DNA of 64,000 nucleotides from Erodium maritimum (taxonomy: Eukaryota; Streptophyta; Magnoliopsida; Geraniales; Geraniaceae): the NCBI GenBank assembly GCA_963921825.1, contig OY997594.1, forward strand, positions 34,082,956 through 34,146,955. The letters are read 5' to 3'. Below are positions 22,521 to 33,290 of the stretch, piece by piece (position 1 is the stretch's first letter; each line of letters begins with the position of its first letter). A model generated the notes under the pieces. The model was not told the origin of the DNA, searched no databases, and saw nothing but the letters and a program-made list of their open reading frames with translations. Made by a program: the position numbers and the translations under genes.

Positions 22521-23106
22521 AATTTCGTCCTCGAAATTTAAAACGAACGCGTTCCACTTAACCCTTTCTCAGGGTACAACCGAATAACACTCCCAGTCTA
22601 CTTCCCCTCAAGCACACGAAAAAACACTTAAGCCCGTTAATCGATACCGGAATCCTTCGTCGGTAGAGACGTCACACCGTCGAACGCAACTTGATCGAGA
22701 TATCCTAAACCAGAAACGTCTGTTGGTAAAAGTATCAAACCGGGACACAACTCACGTCGCCCTTAAAACGGATCCAGCACAACGACACCTCTCCTCAGCC
22801 ACTCTCTTCGCTTAACCAAGTATCGCGCACTCAACAAACAAGAGAAGTCCACGTCCTGTTACTCGAACAATCGTCAACGGACTCCAAACGTAGTCAAGCC
22901 CTGAATACGCCACAAGTACCAGTCCCTCGAACTTCGAACGGTTTGGAAACCTCGCTCGTACCTCATCCTCGCGCTTCCGTGTCCACTCTACGCGGTTCTT
23001 AATCGTCCACGATCACGCGACCCTTCAGTCGCTTCTCGAGCAACTCGGGACCACTCTGGTCACTATTAAACCGCAAGTGTGCCCTGCTTGGGCAAATGCC
23101 GACCTA

Positions 23107-23172
23107 CCCTCTAACGCTTGTGCGATGCCATAGTGTCACTGGCCTCAAAGCGTTGTGGTAGTCGTACTCGGA
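23107..23172 (-). pseudogene. Integrase scrap, diverged second copy
   Basis: The minus-strand reading SEYDYHNALRPVTLWHRTSV aligns in position with AEFAYNNSFQASIEMAPFEA at 23468-23533. The surrounding 120 bases of both places align at roughly 70 per cent by eye (shared blocks CCTACCCT, AACGCTT, ACTGGCCT.AAAGC and CTGTGCAC/CACTGCAC). Either this is an old tandem duplication or a fusion of two element copies. Confidence 0.55.
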
Positions 23173-23344
23173 GATTTGTTTCCGGATACCACGCGAGGTC
23201 CTCCCACTTCTACCACACACTGCACACACTCGTCGAACCACAATGTACTTAGTCACGGTGTCAAGACGCCAGAACCACAACAAGGTTCTACTTTTAGATC
23301 CCACGTCTCCTCACGTGTAAAGAAAACCGAAGAATGTAATGTCT

Positions 23345-23386
23345 GTGGGTTATGGGCCCATCACGCTTCCGCTGCGCCACTCTGAT
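23345..23386 (-). ncRNA. Embedded 5' half of initiator tRNA-Met
   Basis: On the minus strand these 42 bases read ATCAGAGTGGCGCAGCGG, then AAGCGTGATGGGCCCATAAC, then CCAC. This matches the plant initiator tRNA-Met from its first base to the end of the anticodon stem at 41 of 42 positions, from memory of the conserved tRNA. It includes the D-arm/A-box and the CAT anticodon. The match stops there: no T arm and no acceptor 3' strand follows. It is sense relative to the gypsy element and lies between two integrase scraps. It cannot be a working tRNA gene. Confidence 0.8.
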
Positions 23387-23467
23387 CTCATCATCACTCG
23401 GCCACCTCTCCTAACTGTTATTCCTCACTTCCTCCCCGCACACGGGCGACCGACACGGCCTACCCTA

Positions 23468-23701
23468 CAACGCTTCGAACGGTGCCATCTCGATACTGGC
23501 CTGAAAGCTGTTATTGTAGGCGAACTCGGCTAATCGCTCACGAAATCCATCGTGACGTGCCCCCATTTCCACTGTGCACCCGGCAGTGGCTGCAATAACC
23601 CAGTGGGACGCTGATGTTCGGCTCTCACCTGCCGACGAGTGAGGCATCGCGATACTAACTCCGCGACCGCTCTCCGCATCCCGCTCCACTAGACATGCCA
23701 C
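23468..23701 (-). pseudogene. Integrase carboxy-core scrap
   Basis: An open minus-strand piece ends in LAEFAYNNSFQASIEMAPFE, the strongly conserved segment near the end of the gypsy integrase core. The residues before it (ARHDGFRERL) also fit the family. The catalytic Asp-Asp-Glu residues lie upstream in intact elements and are not visible here. Confidence 0.8.
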
Positions 23702-23779
23702 CCGATGTCGCGCTCCTCTTAGTGCTACCCACGTGCATTGTCAGGCGCGAATGTTGGGACTCTCGCAGCTCGTCGCCAG

Positions 23780-24181
23780 TAACAGTCGATATTGGCTCTG
23801 CACTTCGCCAGCCAATCCATTCCCAAGATTACGTTCAAAGGTTGTCATTTCGTAAGTATCCTTCCCCTGGATACACGCACCAGCTCAGTCTCTGCCGATC
23901 CTCGCGGATCCTCCCAGTCTCTCTAGGACCTCGCTCCACTACCGTCGTCGTGCCTACCAACTCCGAACATACCCGATCCTCAGGGTGAGGACTCGATCCA
24001 ACATCAGGGCTCTTGAGCCCTCTCTCGAACCTCCTGTATCGGTTCGCTTCTCTAACTCCGCAGGCACGACAGACCCTAGTCAACACCACACCACCGCCAA
24101 CCGGCGTGTCCAGACACAGGGGTGGACTCAACGGCTCTAAACTCAGCCCCAACCTCTCAGCACAACTCGACGAACAAACGA
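23780..24181 (-). pseudogene. Retropepsin (protease) scrap, start of pol
   Basis: The minus strand reads SSSCAERLGLSLEPLSPPLC then LDTPVGGGVVLTRVCRAC, the part of the plant gypsy aspartic protease just after the DSGATH active site. NVILGMDWLAKCRANIDCY follows in another frame at 23835-23780, the conserved end of the protease domain. The active-site DSG itself is lost: an LTR end (TGTGACATCCC at 24182) is joined directly to the coding sequence. Confidence 0.8.
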
Positions 24182-24880
24182 GTGTGACATCCCGGTATTC
24201 AATAAAACTGACGCCCAAATCGGAGACCGAACACTCACTCCATTAGTCACTCCGGTAAGGTCCAGTGCAACCCTCACACGGTCTTCTAGGCATTTACTTA
24301 TAACTTTCCGCAACCAAACCAGTGTTCGCTACTCGTCCCTTGCGGGAAAAGTAGTAAAGGGGATGAGCGTTATGCTCACCTCCACGGACACCCGTTCGAT
24401 TATGGCATACTAGTAACGCACTAAAGACTTATCGATCTAACCAGGGTAAACCACTACCTCAAAACCTGATGTCAAACGTCACACTGCTCACGCTATCAAC
24501 ACCTTAGTACTCGCTCACGTAAGAGAAACCTCGAAACAGGGATCATGTCCTCAACTCAGCAAACTACCTTTGCTCACAACCTCAATACCCCAATTACCCG
24601 ATCACGTGGGAAACCTCAACGGGGATTATATTCTCAACTAAGCAAACATTATTGCTCACACTATCAATACCCCAATAATCCGATCACATAAGGAAACCTC
24701 AAATACCCCACTCACGTGAAGGAAACCTCAACCAAACCGTTCACGCGAGGGAAACCTCGAACACCCGTTCACATACGGAAAAGTAGTTCTTATGGCGCCG
24801 CAGCGCACCAACCCTTACCCCTCTCCGTGGTGAGATTCTCATACCGAGGCGCTGTATCATTACCGTAGGTTATTGATGAG
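24182..24880 (-). mobile_element. LTR-like fragment inside the gypsy internal region
   Basis: TGTGACATCCCGGTATTC at 24182 looks like an LTR terminus. Sequence beyond it repeats the LTR pattern GGGAAAAGTAGTAAAGGGGA, TGAGCG...GCTCACC, then ATGGCATACTAG, seen also at 19264-19330 and 36410-36500. No primer site follows. The right border is vague. Short direct repeats (GGAAACCTC..ACGTG) fill 24530-24780. Confidence 0.6.
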
Positions 24881-25039
24881 TCTCGAACCCAAGACCTCAT
24901 CCTTTAACATTGAACTTACGCCCTCTACAACCAACCCGACCGTGAACACAGCCACTCCAACCAACACTCAACCGTGCAAACGTGAACCCAGTCACACAAC
25001 AACAAAACTAACCACACGACGAAACCAAATTTTTTTGAA

Positions 25040-25260
25040 AGCAGCTGGCTGGACCAGGCCGGTAAATGGGCCGGACCGTGCAGCATTCCGGGCCGGTGAG
25101 TGGCCCGGACCGTTCCACCTTCTGGGCCGGCGAGTCACCCCGACCGGGCTTCCATCCGGGCCGGCAAGCCACCTGGACCGTGCGTCCCTTCGGGCCGGCA
25201 AGCCACCCGGACCATGCGTCCTTCCGGGCCAAACCAGTGGCCCCGACCACGTCTCCTACC
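25040..25260. repeat. ~35-bp GC-rich tandem repeat in gypsy leader
   Basis: Five to six imperfect copies of a unit containing CCGGGCCGGCAAGCCACC and GGACCGTGCGTCC. It lies between the primer site and the pol scraps. Open frames on both strands across it are a by-product of the periodic GC-rich sequence. Confidence 0.8.
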
Positions 25261-25469
25261 GTGCCGGTCCACGGCCCGCCCCGTAGCTGCAACGACTTCG
25301 AACCTAACACACCGTCACGTCTATCCTAGGGCACTCACATCCTACCCTGCTCTTAGCGACCCGCACACTTGTGCGTCACAGAAAAACGACCACCAAACTA
25401 ACACCACACGTACAACGATTTATAGACCAAACACAAGTCACCCAAACCTCAACCACTAGCCGACAAGGC

Positions 25470-25690
25470 CAACCAAGACCGAAACCCGCCCACCGGGCCA
25501 ACCAAACTCAAAACTCACCCACCGGACCAACCAAAATCAAAACGCACCCACCGGACCAATCAACCCACACACACGCCCACAGGGCTAACAAAAGTCGAAA
25601 CACGCCCACCGGGCCAACCAACTTAAACATACGCCCACAGGGCCAAACAAAATCAAAAACACGCCCACGGGGACAACGAATTTTCAAAAC
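25470..25690. repeat. ~33-bp tandem repeat in gypsy leader
   Basis: About seven imperfect copies of a unit containing CGCCCACCGGGCCAACCAA. The array adjoins the previous one and is also untranslated leader. Confidence 0.8.
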
Positions 25691-26030
25691 TTTCTCCTTT
25701 TTCATTTTAAAACCTCATTTCTTGACATCACGTAGTTACAACCCGGTTCAGGCGTCCCCGAACTACATTGTACCCATTGATATCAACACCGTCGCGTTCG
25801 ACTACAGGAGCGCTCCTGAGTCGAGTCACGACAGCTTAAAAACGTTTCACGCAGCAACACACAAACAGTATGCCAGTAACCCCGTACTGCACATACACAG
25901 AAACACAACAAGACTCAAAACACAACAGGTCTACACACGGTTCCGAGCTGCGTAAACAACGCACGACGGGACTTTACTGACTTGACTCTCCCCACCTAAT
26001 TGACGTACAGTCCGAGGTGTGAAACCTCGA

Positions 26031-26042
26031 GCTCTGATACCA
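26031..26042 (-). promoter_or_regulatory. Primer-binding site, initiator tRNA-Met
   Basis: Minus strand TGGTATCAGAGC, three bases inside the 5' LTR, complementary to the 3' end of initiator tRNA-Met. Complementarity resumes after a 2-base bulge with AGGTTTC, so pairing could extend into the T arm. Confidence 0.93.
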
Positions 26043-26045
26043 AGC

Positions 26046-29000
26046 TGTCACGCCCCAATTTCAGTAAACCGAACTCGGGACGCGAACATTTAAAACGATA
26101 AAACATTTGTAACCTGTTTTGAATCAACACTTTAAAATCGCCATTTAATTAATCAAAATAATATTTACAACTTAAAAACGTCCCAACAATTGGGCAAAGT
26201 ACATGGTATCTGTCACTAGACTCAAAAGGTAAAACCCGGACTCCACTCCTAGCTCCTCAAGCTTCGAGAGCTCACCTAGTCCGTCCTGTGATCAGTACCT
26301 GTAGGAAAAGAAGCTAGGAGTGAGCGTTCGCTCACCACCACGGATAACAGACTGACTACGGCATACTTAGCAGACAATGCCGGTAACACCCAAAACCAAC
26401 CCAACACCGGGAAATCAAATCCCCAAACTCAAGTACCCAACTGACACACAACCCATTACTTTCCTGAAAAGACTCAACACTCGGACTCGTGATGTAGACC
26501 TGACACAACGATTGACGACCTCCTCCAAAGACACGACAGACAACCACGCAACACCCAAGATCACAAAGGATCGCACACCAAACAAGATCACAAAGGATCG
26601 CATACCAGACAAGATCACAAAGGATCGCATTCCTGTCAGCTGCTCAGTGCCGGTTGCTAACCTGCTCGGCTCGAGCCTGCCCCACGTGCTTTACCTATCA
26701 CTGTCAGGCTCCAGGCGGTCGACATGTTGGCGATAAACCGAGCTACTTTTCTGATAGCTAGTCGGAAGGTGAGCTGCCCTCTCACCGCCTAAAAACGCTC
26801 AAAACCTGCCGAGACTCGAACACGGATTAGGCTAGCCAAAGAACGCTCGCAACTTACCGAGACTCGAACTCGTAAGCCAGCCAAATTTCCACACCACTTC
26901 CCGACACAAAGTCGGGTCACGAACCTCGGGCAAACACAATCACAATCACAAGCAAAGTTCAACAAACAGCAACAACACAGGTTCAACACTCCACAGACAC
27001 TCATGGCCACCCAAGACACCAACAGTAAAGCACGGACTCAACCACCCCACGGGCACTCACGGCCTCCCAAGACACACCAACAGTAACTCACAGGCTCAAC
27101 AACCCCACGGGCACTTACGGCCCTCGAAGACACACCAACAGTAACTGACGGGCTCAACAACACCACGGGCACTCACAGCCTCCCAAGACATACCAACAGT
27201 AACTCACGGGCTCAACAACCCCACGGGCACTCACGGCCTCCCAAGACACACCAATAGTAACTCACGGGCTCAACAACCCAACGGGCACTCACGACCTCCC
27301 AAGACACACCAACAATAACTCACGGGCTCAACAACCCCACGGGCACTCACGGCCACCCAAAACACGGGCTCTCATGGCCACCCAAGACACCAACTGTAAA
27401 ACGGGCTCTCATGGTCACCCAAGACACAACAGTAAAACACAGGCTCTCATGGCCACCCAAGACACAACAGTAAAGTACGGGCTCTCATGGCCACCCAAGA
27501 CACCAATTACACAAACAACCTCCGGGCATAACCAATGCCTCCAGCAGTCCTAATATCAACAGTTTCACAATCAACCTCCGGGCATGGTCATATGCCTCCA
27601 GTACTCCTAATATCGATAAGTTCACAATCAACCTCCGGACATGTTCATATGCCTCCAGTAATTCTAACGTCGATAAGTTCTCTGCTCCTACGACACTACT
27701 AAGTGTCACATGCATTTCCAATCTTCGATAACCTACTTAACCCACGACACCCCAAGTGTCACATGCGTTTCTAATATTCGATAACCTACTTAACCCACGA
27801 CACCCAAGTGTCACATGCAATTCTACTGTTAACTTTCCCTAGTCAGGGCCGAGATCCGGCTACTTTTCCCTACCTCAAGACGATACCACAGCAGCGTCTC
27901 CTAGCTGCTGACGACCGGGCCAACACCGTTCAACAGCCCGGTTATTCTTTCCACGTTCAACATTCAACAGATCGGGTCAAGTCCCAAAATACAATCCTTT
28001 TTACATAACGGATTTTCGTTTTACAACAGCTTTTAACCCTTTTTAATTTAAAAAGGCGTTTCCTTTCCTTTTTCTCTCTCCGATTCAAAACTAGTCCCAA
28101 AATCATACAGAAACCCAATTTTTAACTCTTAGTAGATAATACAAAGGTTTTTCTTGTTTGATTAAACACGATCGTACAGATCCAGAAAAGGTTCGGAGAG
28201 CAAAAATAGAAGAAGGAAACAGAGGTATTTCAGTCAAAAACTCGAGCGGCCAGCGGCGAAAACGTCACCGGCCGAGGACTCACGGTGGTAGCTCACCGTA
28301 GGGAAGTAAGGGCGGCGGGGCACGGCGGAGCACATGGGTCTCTCGCCCGTCCCAGATCTGGACGAAGACGAACGGGTCTGCCCCGGATCTGAGTGCGCGC
28401 CGGCGAAACTGCCACGGCTCGGGCCGTGCACGACGACGGCGGGACTCGGCGGCGTTCCGGTGAAGCACCAGAAGAAGGATGAGAGCTCGGTTTGAGGGGC
28501 GAGGTTCTGGCGAGTGGCGGTCGTGGGTTAGACGGAGAGAGAGACTCGGTCGGTGGCGGCCTGGTCCACCGGAGAGGCTGAGGTCAAGGGAGGAGGTGGT
28601 CGGGATTCGAGACGAGGTAAAAGGAAGCTCGACGGGTTCGGCTGCGCATCGATGGGGGAAGAGATGAACGCCGGCGACTTTTGGGTTCAACTGAGAAGGG
28701 AAGGAGAGGGAGGTGGGCGTGCGTGCGAACGAAGAAGGGGGAAGATGGAACCGAAATCAGAGAAGAGGGGGGGGAGTTCGGGGCTGCGTTTAGAGAAGAT
28801 GAAGGAGCAGACTCTGAGCTCAAACCCTAATTTGAGGGTTAAATACCCGGGGCGACTGAAAATGGGCCTCAGACAACAACTGGGCCACACGGCCCAACGC
28901 AAGGATGACAGCTAAAACGGGCGGGCCTGGCTCGGGCTGGATCGCTGGTCGGGTCTGGCCCAGCGGGGTCCAACTCTTTTGTTTTTTGCTTCTCTTTGTT

Positions 29001-29143
29001 TTTTTTTTCGCAAAAGCTCTCAAACGTCGAACCAAAGTCCCACCACGACCTTACCAACTACTGACCCGATACTTTTTCAACCTCGACACCTCGATCAATT
29101 AAATTTAATGAATTAAACCTTTTTAACCGGAGCGGTCTTCACA
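26046..29143 (-). repeat. 5' LTR (3098 bp)
   Basis: Same termini as the 3' LTR apart from GTGACA instead of GTACA at its end. It lacks 353 bp present in the other LTR; the junction near 27929 falls at a shared CCGT. It has about 40 bp (28188-28227) that the other lacks, and fewer minisatellite units. These are post-insertion changes, or the LTRs were mixed by conversion. Confidence 0.9.
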
Positions 29144-30240
29144 GCTTTAATGGTCACTCATTACTGCTTGGGGACATCGACCCAATGGCCCGAGATCCTC
29201 CTAGTTTGGACCGTCTACAGCTTTGAGTCCATGCCAAAGGCTTACCCCCATTGGTATGGACAAAAACGATTAGGGAGACCATTGTAGCTTCTCTATGAGT
29301 TTGTCTGGATGTTCCATGCGATTAGTGGGTCTTTGTTGGGGGGGGGGGGGGGGGGTCAAGGTACGCTTCTGGCACTCTCTAGCGCGCCATGCGCTGATCT
29401 CTCCTCCTACGGTTTCAGTATTTTCGAGAACCGGCCCGTGTCTCCTTGACCTATACTAAGCTACCCACTTTATGTTTTAATTTTTGAAGGATGGGACATG
29501 GGATTCGGGATTTCAATTGGGAGACGCTTGGAACCCCTCTTTTGACGACTCGTTGTTGGAGCTCAAAAGATCGCCAAGGAAGGAACTATGCTACATATTG
29601 GGAGAGTAAGGAGTACTCGGTCGGTCATCCCATCGGGGTTCGCATCTTTGACCCAGAACACGGTACGTAAAGACCCATTATCTCGAGAAAGGTGGCCAAT
29701 TATAGTCCCGAACACTGTACCTAACCCAAGGGGTACAGTGGACAGGGTTGACGATCCAGGCTAGAGAACTTAGTAGATCTTCCAGCCTTCCTTAAATAGG
29801 TCGGCTGCCAACTCAGGGGCTACCCTACTTGGGGCGCTAGGGATGAAGAGGGGGTCAGTTGGAGAACCCCGTGAAGATCAGACGAGGACTGGTAAGCAGC
29901 CTCCCTATGAGGAATGATAGACAACTCGGAGTTTAGGAACCACACCTGGGAGAGGTTCCTGACTAAAGTCTGTCTTCCCCTTAATATTGTTGAGTTCAGA
30001 TTCGATCGTACTCCTCACGACAAGAAGAGTCCCCCCATATGATCAAGAAGCGTTTAGGCATTATTTTGAGCAGTTCTCGACAGTATCGATTTTATAGTTG
30101 TTTATTGTTTTCTTTAAATCCGAGTGTGGCACTGGCGATTTCTCATAGGGTTTTTGGAAAAGGACCTCTCGGGGGGGGGGGGGGTATCTTTGTACAGACT
30201 CTCTTTTAAGTTAATAGAATTGGTAACTTTCGCTAAAAAA
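29144..30240 (+). pseudogene. LINE ORF1 second part and 3' region
   Basis: Continues the DUF4283 frame after the gypsy insertion: CFNGHSLLLGDIDPMARDPP, LQLstopVHAKGLPPLVWTK (Trp to stop), then a decayed CCHC knuckle near 29460-29520 that reads CFNFstopRMGHGIRDF where CxxC..GH..C is expected. Two G-runs (18 G at 29338-29355, 14 G at 30171-30184) interrupt it. The final A-run at about 30235-30240 abuts the duplication AACTCGGAATTTAA. Confidence 0.75.
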
Positions 30241-30254
30241 AACTCGGAATTTAA

Positions 30255-31510
30255 TAAATTAAAACATTAATTCAACATCCACTCAAAACATGAGCCCGAA
30301 CACAATTTAAATTAAGAGGTTCAAAGTCACTATTCTACACTATCAGTATATATATCCCATATTTTTATCCCTTAGTAAGTCTCACCACTACACATGCTCT
30401 TAGAGCATGGACAATAATGTTACTTGCCTATTTCAATTCCCCAAAAGTAATTTTTTCCCCGCATACAACCAAATCACTTGTTTCTTTCAATCTACAATAC
30501 TATTGTTGTCTAATTACTCGCCAATTTCAAATTTTAATTCGGAACGATAAAATTTGTAAAAATACGTTCGATAAACAGTAACTAATTGAATAAAACTTTA
30601 ATCATGATATTTGCAAATAACATATACCATGTAAAATTATGTAAACAATATTTATTGATCAATATTCTAGGACACATGTCATAGTTCATTGGCTGTAACA
30701 CGCGAGTTGCTTGCCGATTGTCAAACTCGCTCGTCACCTCCTTCCTCAATCAAGATCGTCGATGTTCTATTTTTGATCGGCAAAGCAAATTTAAATTAAG
30801 CCTCTTTCGAGGTGAAAGAGAAGTTACAAGTTACAACTGAGGTTCGATCCAAAAAAAAACACCCAACACTAATCAACACTACCCATGAAGATCAAACATG
30901 TGACTTGAGACCCAAGAAACCGTTTACTTGGTCTGCAAACTACCCCAAACAAAACTAACCGGCTCCCAACAAAGTTACAACCCCGCCTTCCCAAGTGCTA
31001 AAGGGTTGAAGCCATACAACCTAAAACAAAGCTAGCACATTAATCAGGGATTGCCCCAACAATGGACCTAAAAACCAGAGGCAAGAGAGCCAAAAACACA
31101 TAGCCAAAACGAAACAGGTTTAAACCAGCTGTTGATGTTGTGGCTTAGTGAGAAAAGGCGAGGCAATGCATCTGTGATCGATGAATGATCGTTAATTTGA
31201 ATCAACAAATGTTCGACCACCATTGCAAATGCTCTTACGACCAAATAGAGTCACAGCTATATCTTGCTGACGATTCCAATTTGACAGCAGAAATAAAGAT
31301 ATATATAATAAAGAATCTGACCAAGAAAAGATTCAACAGGATATGGATGGTGATGTTCTTGCTACTGCTAACTATAAAACTCAGCAAAAACAGGAATTAA
31401 TTTTTTATATTATTATGGCAACCAGCCTCAAATGAGAATCTGTGTTCTGGAATGGCTCTCTAGTTTTCACTATTTTATGTTCTTCCATAAAAATGCTATT
31501 TGTTAATTTT
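30255..31510. other. AT-rich intergenic stretch
   Basis: No gene, repeat border or transposon terminus that I can support. Confidence 0.4.
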
Positions 31511-31527
31511 GGTATTCTTAAAGTTGG

Positions 31528-31797
31528 TTATGGGTGATCCGGAGGATGACAACATAAAAGTCAATGATGAAAATGGGCTCGAAATTGACCCAATATGGGA
31601 TGCTATATTTGCTGGCATTTTGGCGCCACCATCTTCTTCTTTATTTATTTCTTTCATACTATTATTCTTTTGAACGATTATGGTTGTTGCAGGAACTTGA
31701 CCTTTATGCTACCAAACGTTTGAAAATTAAGGGTGTAAATAAACAGCGTTGCATAGAAAGTGTTTCAACTCTCAAGCAAAAGAAACATTCGTCTTGA
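31528..31797 (+). pseudogene. Unassigned gene fragment with a likely splice acceptor
   Basis: Two coding-like blocks. An acidic one at about 31528-31625 reads MGDPEDDNIKVNDENGLEID then PIWDAIFA. After T-rich DNA and GTTGCAG comes 31693-31797: ELDLYATKRLKIKGVNKQRC, IESVSTLKQKKHSS, stop. The pyrimidine tract plus CAG acceptor and the composition suggest the last two exons of a nuclear gene. I do not recognise the family. It may be a real gene end whose other exons I missed, or a captured fragment. Confidence 0.35.
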
Positions 31798-31902
31798 GAC
31801 AAAACTAGTGTGAAAATTGATTGATTGCTTCATGGCCCCAATGTGGAACCCACTTTAGCCACTTTTGAAGGGTAATTGTTATTTTATTGTCGTAATTTGT
31901 GT

Positions 31903-33290
31903 TGTCACAACCCGACCGAGAATAATTGGGAATGAGTTTCTCAATTTTTGTGACAAGGCTACTTTCAGATTCTGATTAAGCCGCCTCTCCCTACCCTTCA
32001 AACGTAAGATATGCTCAATTGATGTGGCGTCTAATCCGTTTATCACCCATCCTATTCCGATACTTATCCTCTTAAAGAGATCATGCTGAGTTGCCTAACT
32101 CGGGTCCTACCCACCAGAATTTTTTATATACCCTACCAATCCAAATTATCAACTTAGATCACCTAGAGTGGAAGCGTTTGCAGGTCGATTCGGGTGTCGA
32201 ATAGGTTATTTTTTTGGAAAAAAAAGCTCGACTCTTCGGTTTAGATCGCAAAGTCTAAGGCGGGATTCGTCGCCCGTCTATTCGAATCTAAGCTACGATT
32301 CTCTTATGGAAAATCGCCACGTTGCATCAAATAATTTAATAATATAATAAATACATTTTGGGCCCACCTTTCCCACGAATCGGGTCGATACGGTCCACCT
32401 TTTCTCTATCTCTTGTCAAATTAGAATAGAATTAGACCTATTCGGTCTAAACCCATTACGGATGGTCTTAGAAGGTCTAATTGTAAAGCATCTTTCACAT
32501 GGGCCAAAATTGCAGTGATTTCGCCTGGAGTTTATCCTCTCTTTTTTGACGAAAAGCGGGAGACATAAATTTTATATATCAATCAAAGTGACATACGTAC
32601 AATCTGATGAAAGCGCACAAGCAAACGATAAAATTAAAGACTCCAAACTAACCAGTCTACAATATAATATTATCGAACTCCTTACTAGAACGCACATAGG
32701 ACGCCCTAGAATGTGCAAACGCATGCACGTCAAAAGTGCAACAACGTGCACACCAAACCGTGCCACATAACGGGCACACCAAACGTGCAACTAGTGCACA
32801 CATACCGTGCAACTAGTGCACACCCAATCTGCACCAAGTGCAGTTATTAAAAAGTTGTAAAAACGAAAGGAATAAACCTAGCCGAGTCAGAGTTGCCACT
32901 GTTTGACAAGGGACCTTTACCCGAGGAATCCTGAAAACGCGAACTCCAGATCCCTGTTAAAGGTAACCGTTCAGGTCGGATCTACAGCGTGACGAGTCGC
33001 CGGAGCTGCCCATCACCGCTCAGACCCACCTTGCGAGTCCGTTGGCACCAAAAACAGCATCAGTTGGAGACGGACACAGACACCGAAACACGAAAATCCG
33101 GTGCCGACCCGGCCTTGAGAGGAGAGGGGAAAAGGTGGGGTGGGGGGGGGGGGTTGAAGCGGGGTAATAACGGAGCAGAAGAACAAGAGAACCTACCGGC
33201 GACGTCCATGGCCGGAGACCATGGCGTCGCCGGAAGGAAACGAAGATCTCAAATGGGCGGCGGCTAGGGTTGAAGAGAGTGGGAGAGACG
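31903..33290 (-). other. Possible LTR-derived sequence
   Basis: TGTCACAACCCGACCGAGAA at 31903 resembles the minus-strand end of an LTR. A GC-rich part near 33180-33290 reads on the minus strand like an LTR or gene leader (CAACCCTAGCCGCCGCCC). I see neither primer site nor duplication and cannot place the far border. From there to 34200 the DNA is AT-rich with no supported feature. Confidence 0.3.

Larger units (their letters stand above)
19007..29143 (-). mobile_element. Ty3/gypsy element, 10.1 kb, both LTRs, degenerate inside
   Basis: Complete in outline on the minus strand: 5' LTR 29143-26046, primer site 26042-26031, internal region 26045-22504, polypurine tract about 22515-22505, 3' LTR 22503-19007, flanked by GCTTT. 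The LTRs look very similar outside a few indels, so the insertion is not ancient. The internal region is only 3.5 kb and carries pol scraps, so the element is non-autonomous. The integrase word MAPFEAL suggests a chromovirus such as Tekay/Del; no chromodomain is visible. Confidence 0.92.
18056..30254 (+). mobile_element. LINE carrying ORF1 but no ORF2, split by a gypsy element
   Basis: The target-site duplication is AACTCAGAATTTAA (18056-18069) and AACTCGGAATTTAA (30241-30254), one mismatch in 14. The element body is 18070-19006 plus 29149-30240 (about 2.0 kb when the gypsy insertion is removed) and ends in a run of seven or more A. It encodes an ORF1 with a DUF4283 domain and a decayed CCHC knuckle. 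Only about 0.7 kb of non-coding DNA with long G-runs follows before the tail, so the endonuclease and reverse transcriptase are absent. Confidence 0.88.

Noticed and set aside
23345-23386. Complete functional tRNA-iMet gene
   Set aside because: Only the 5' half is present; T arm, B-box and acceptor 3' strand are missing.
24992-25955. Open frames of 65-194 codons at 25.0-25.9 kb
   Set aside because: They cross two tandem repeats in the gypsy leader and match no gag or pol domain.
22504-26045. Chromodomain at the end of integrase
   Set aside because: No chromodomain-like aromatic cage or YLVKW pattern could be read on the minus strand.
29338-29355. Run of 18 G as a G-quadruplex element
   Set aside because: Single uninterrupted G-run in a dead LINE; more likely a slippage or sequencing-prone homopolymer than a functional motif.
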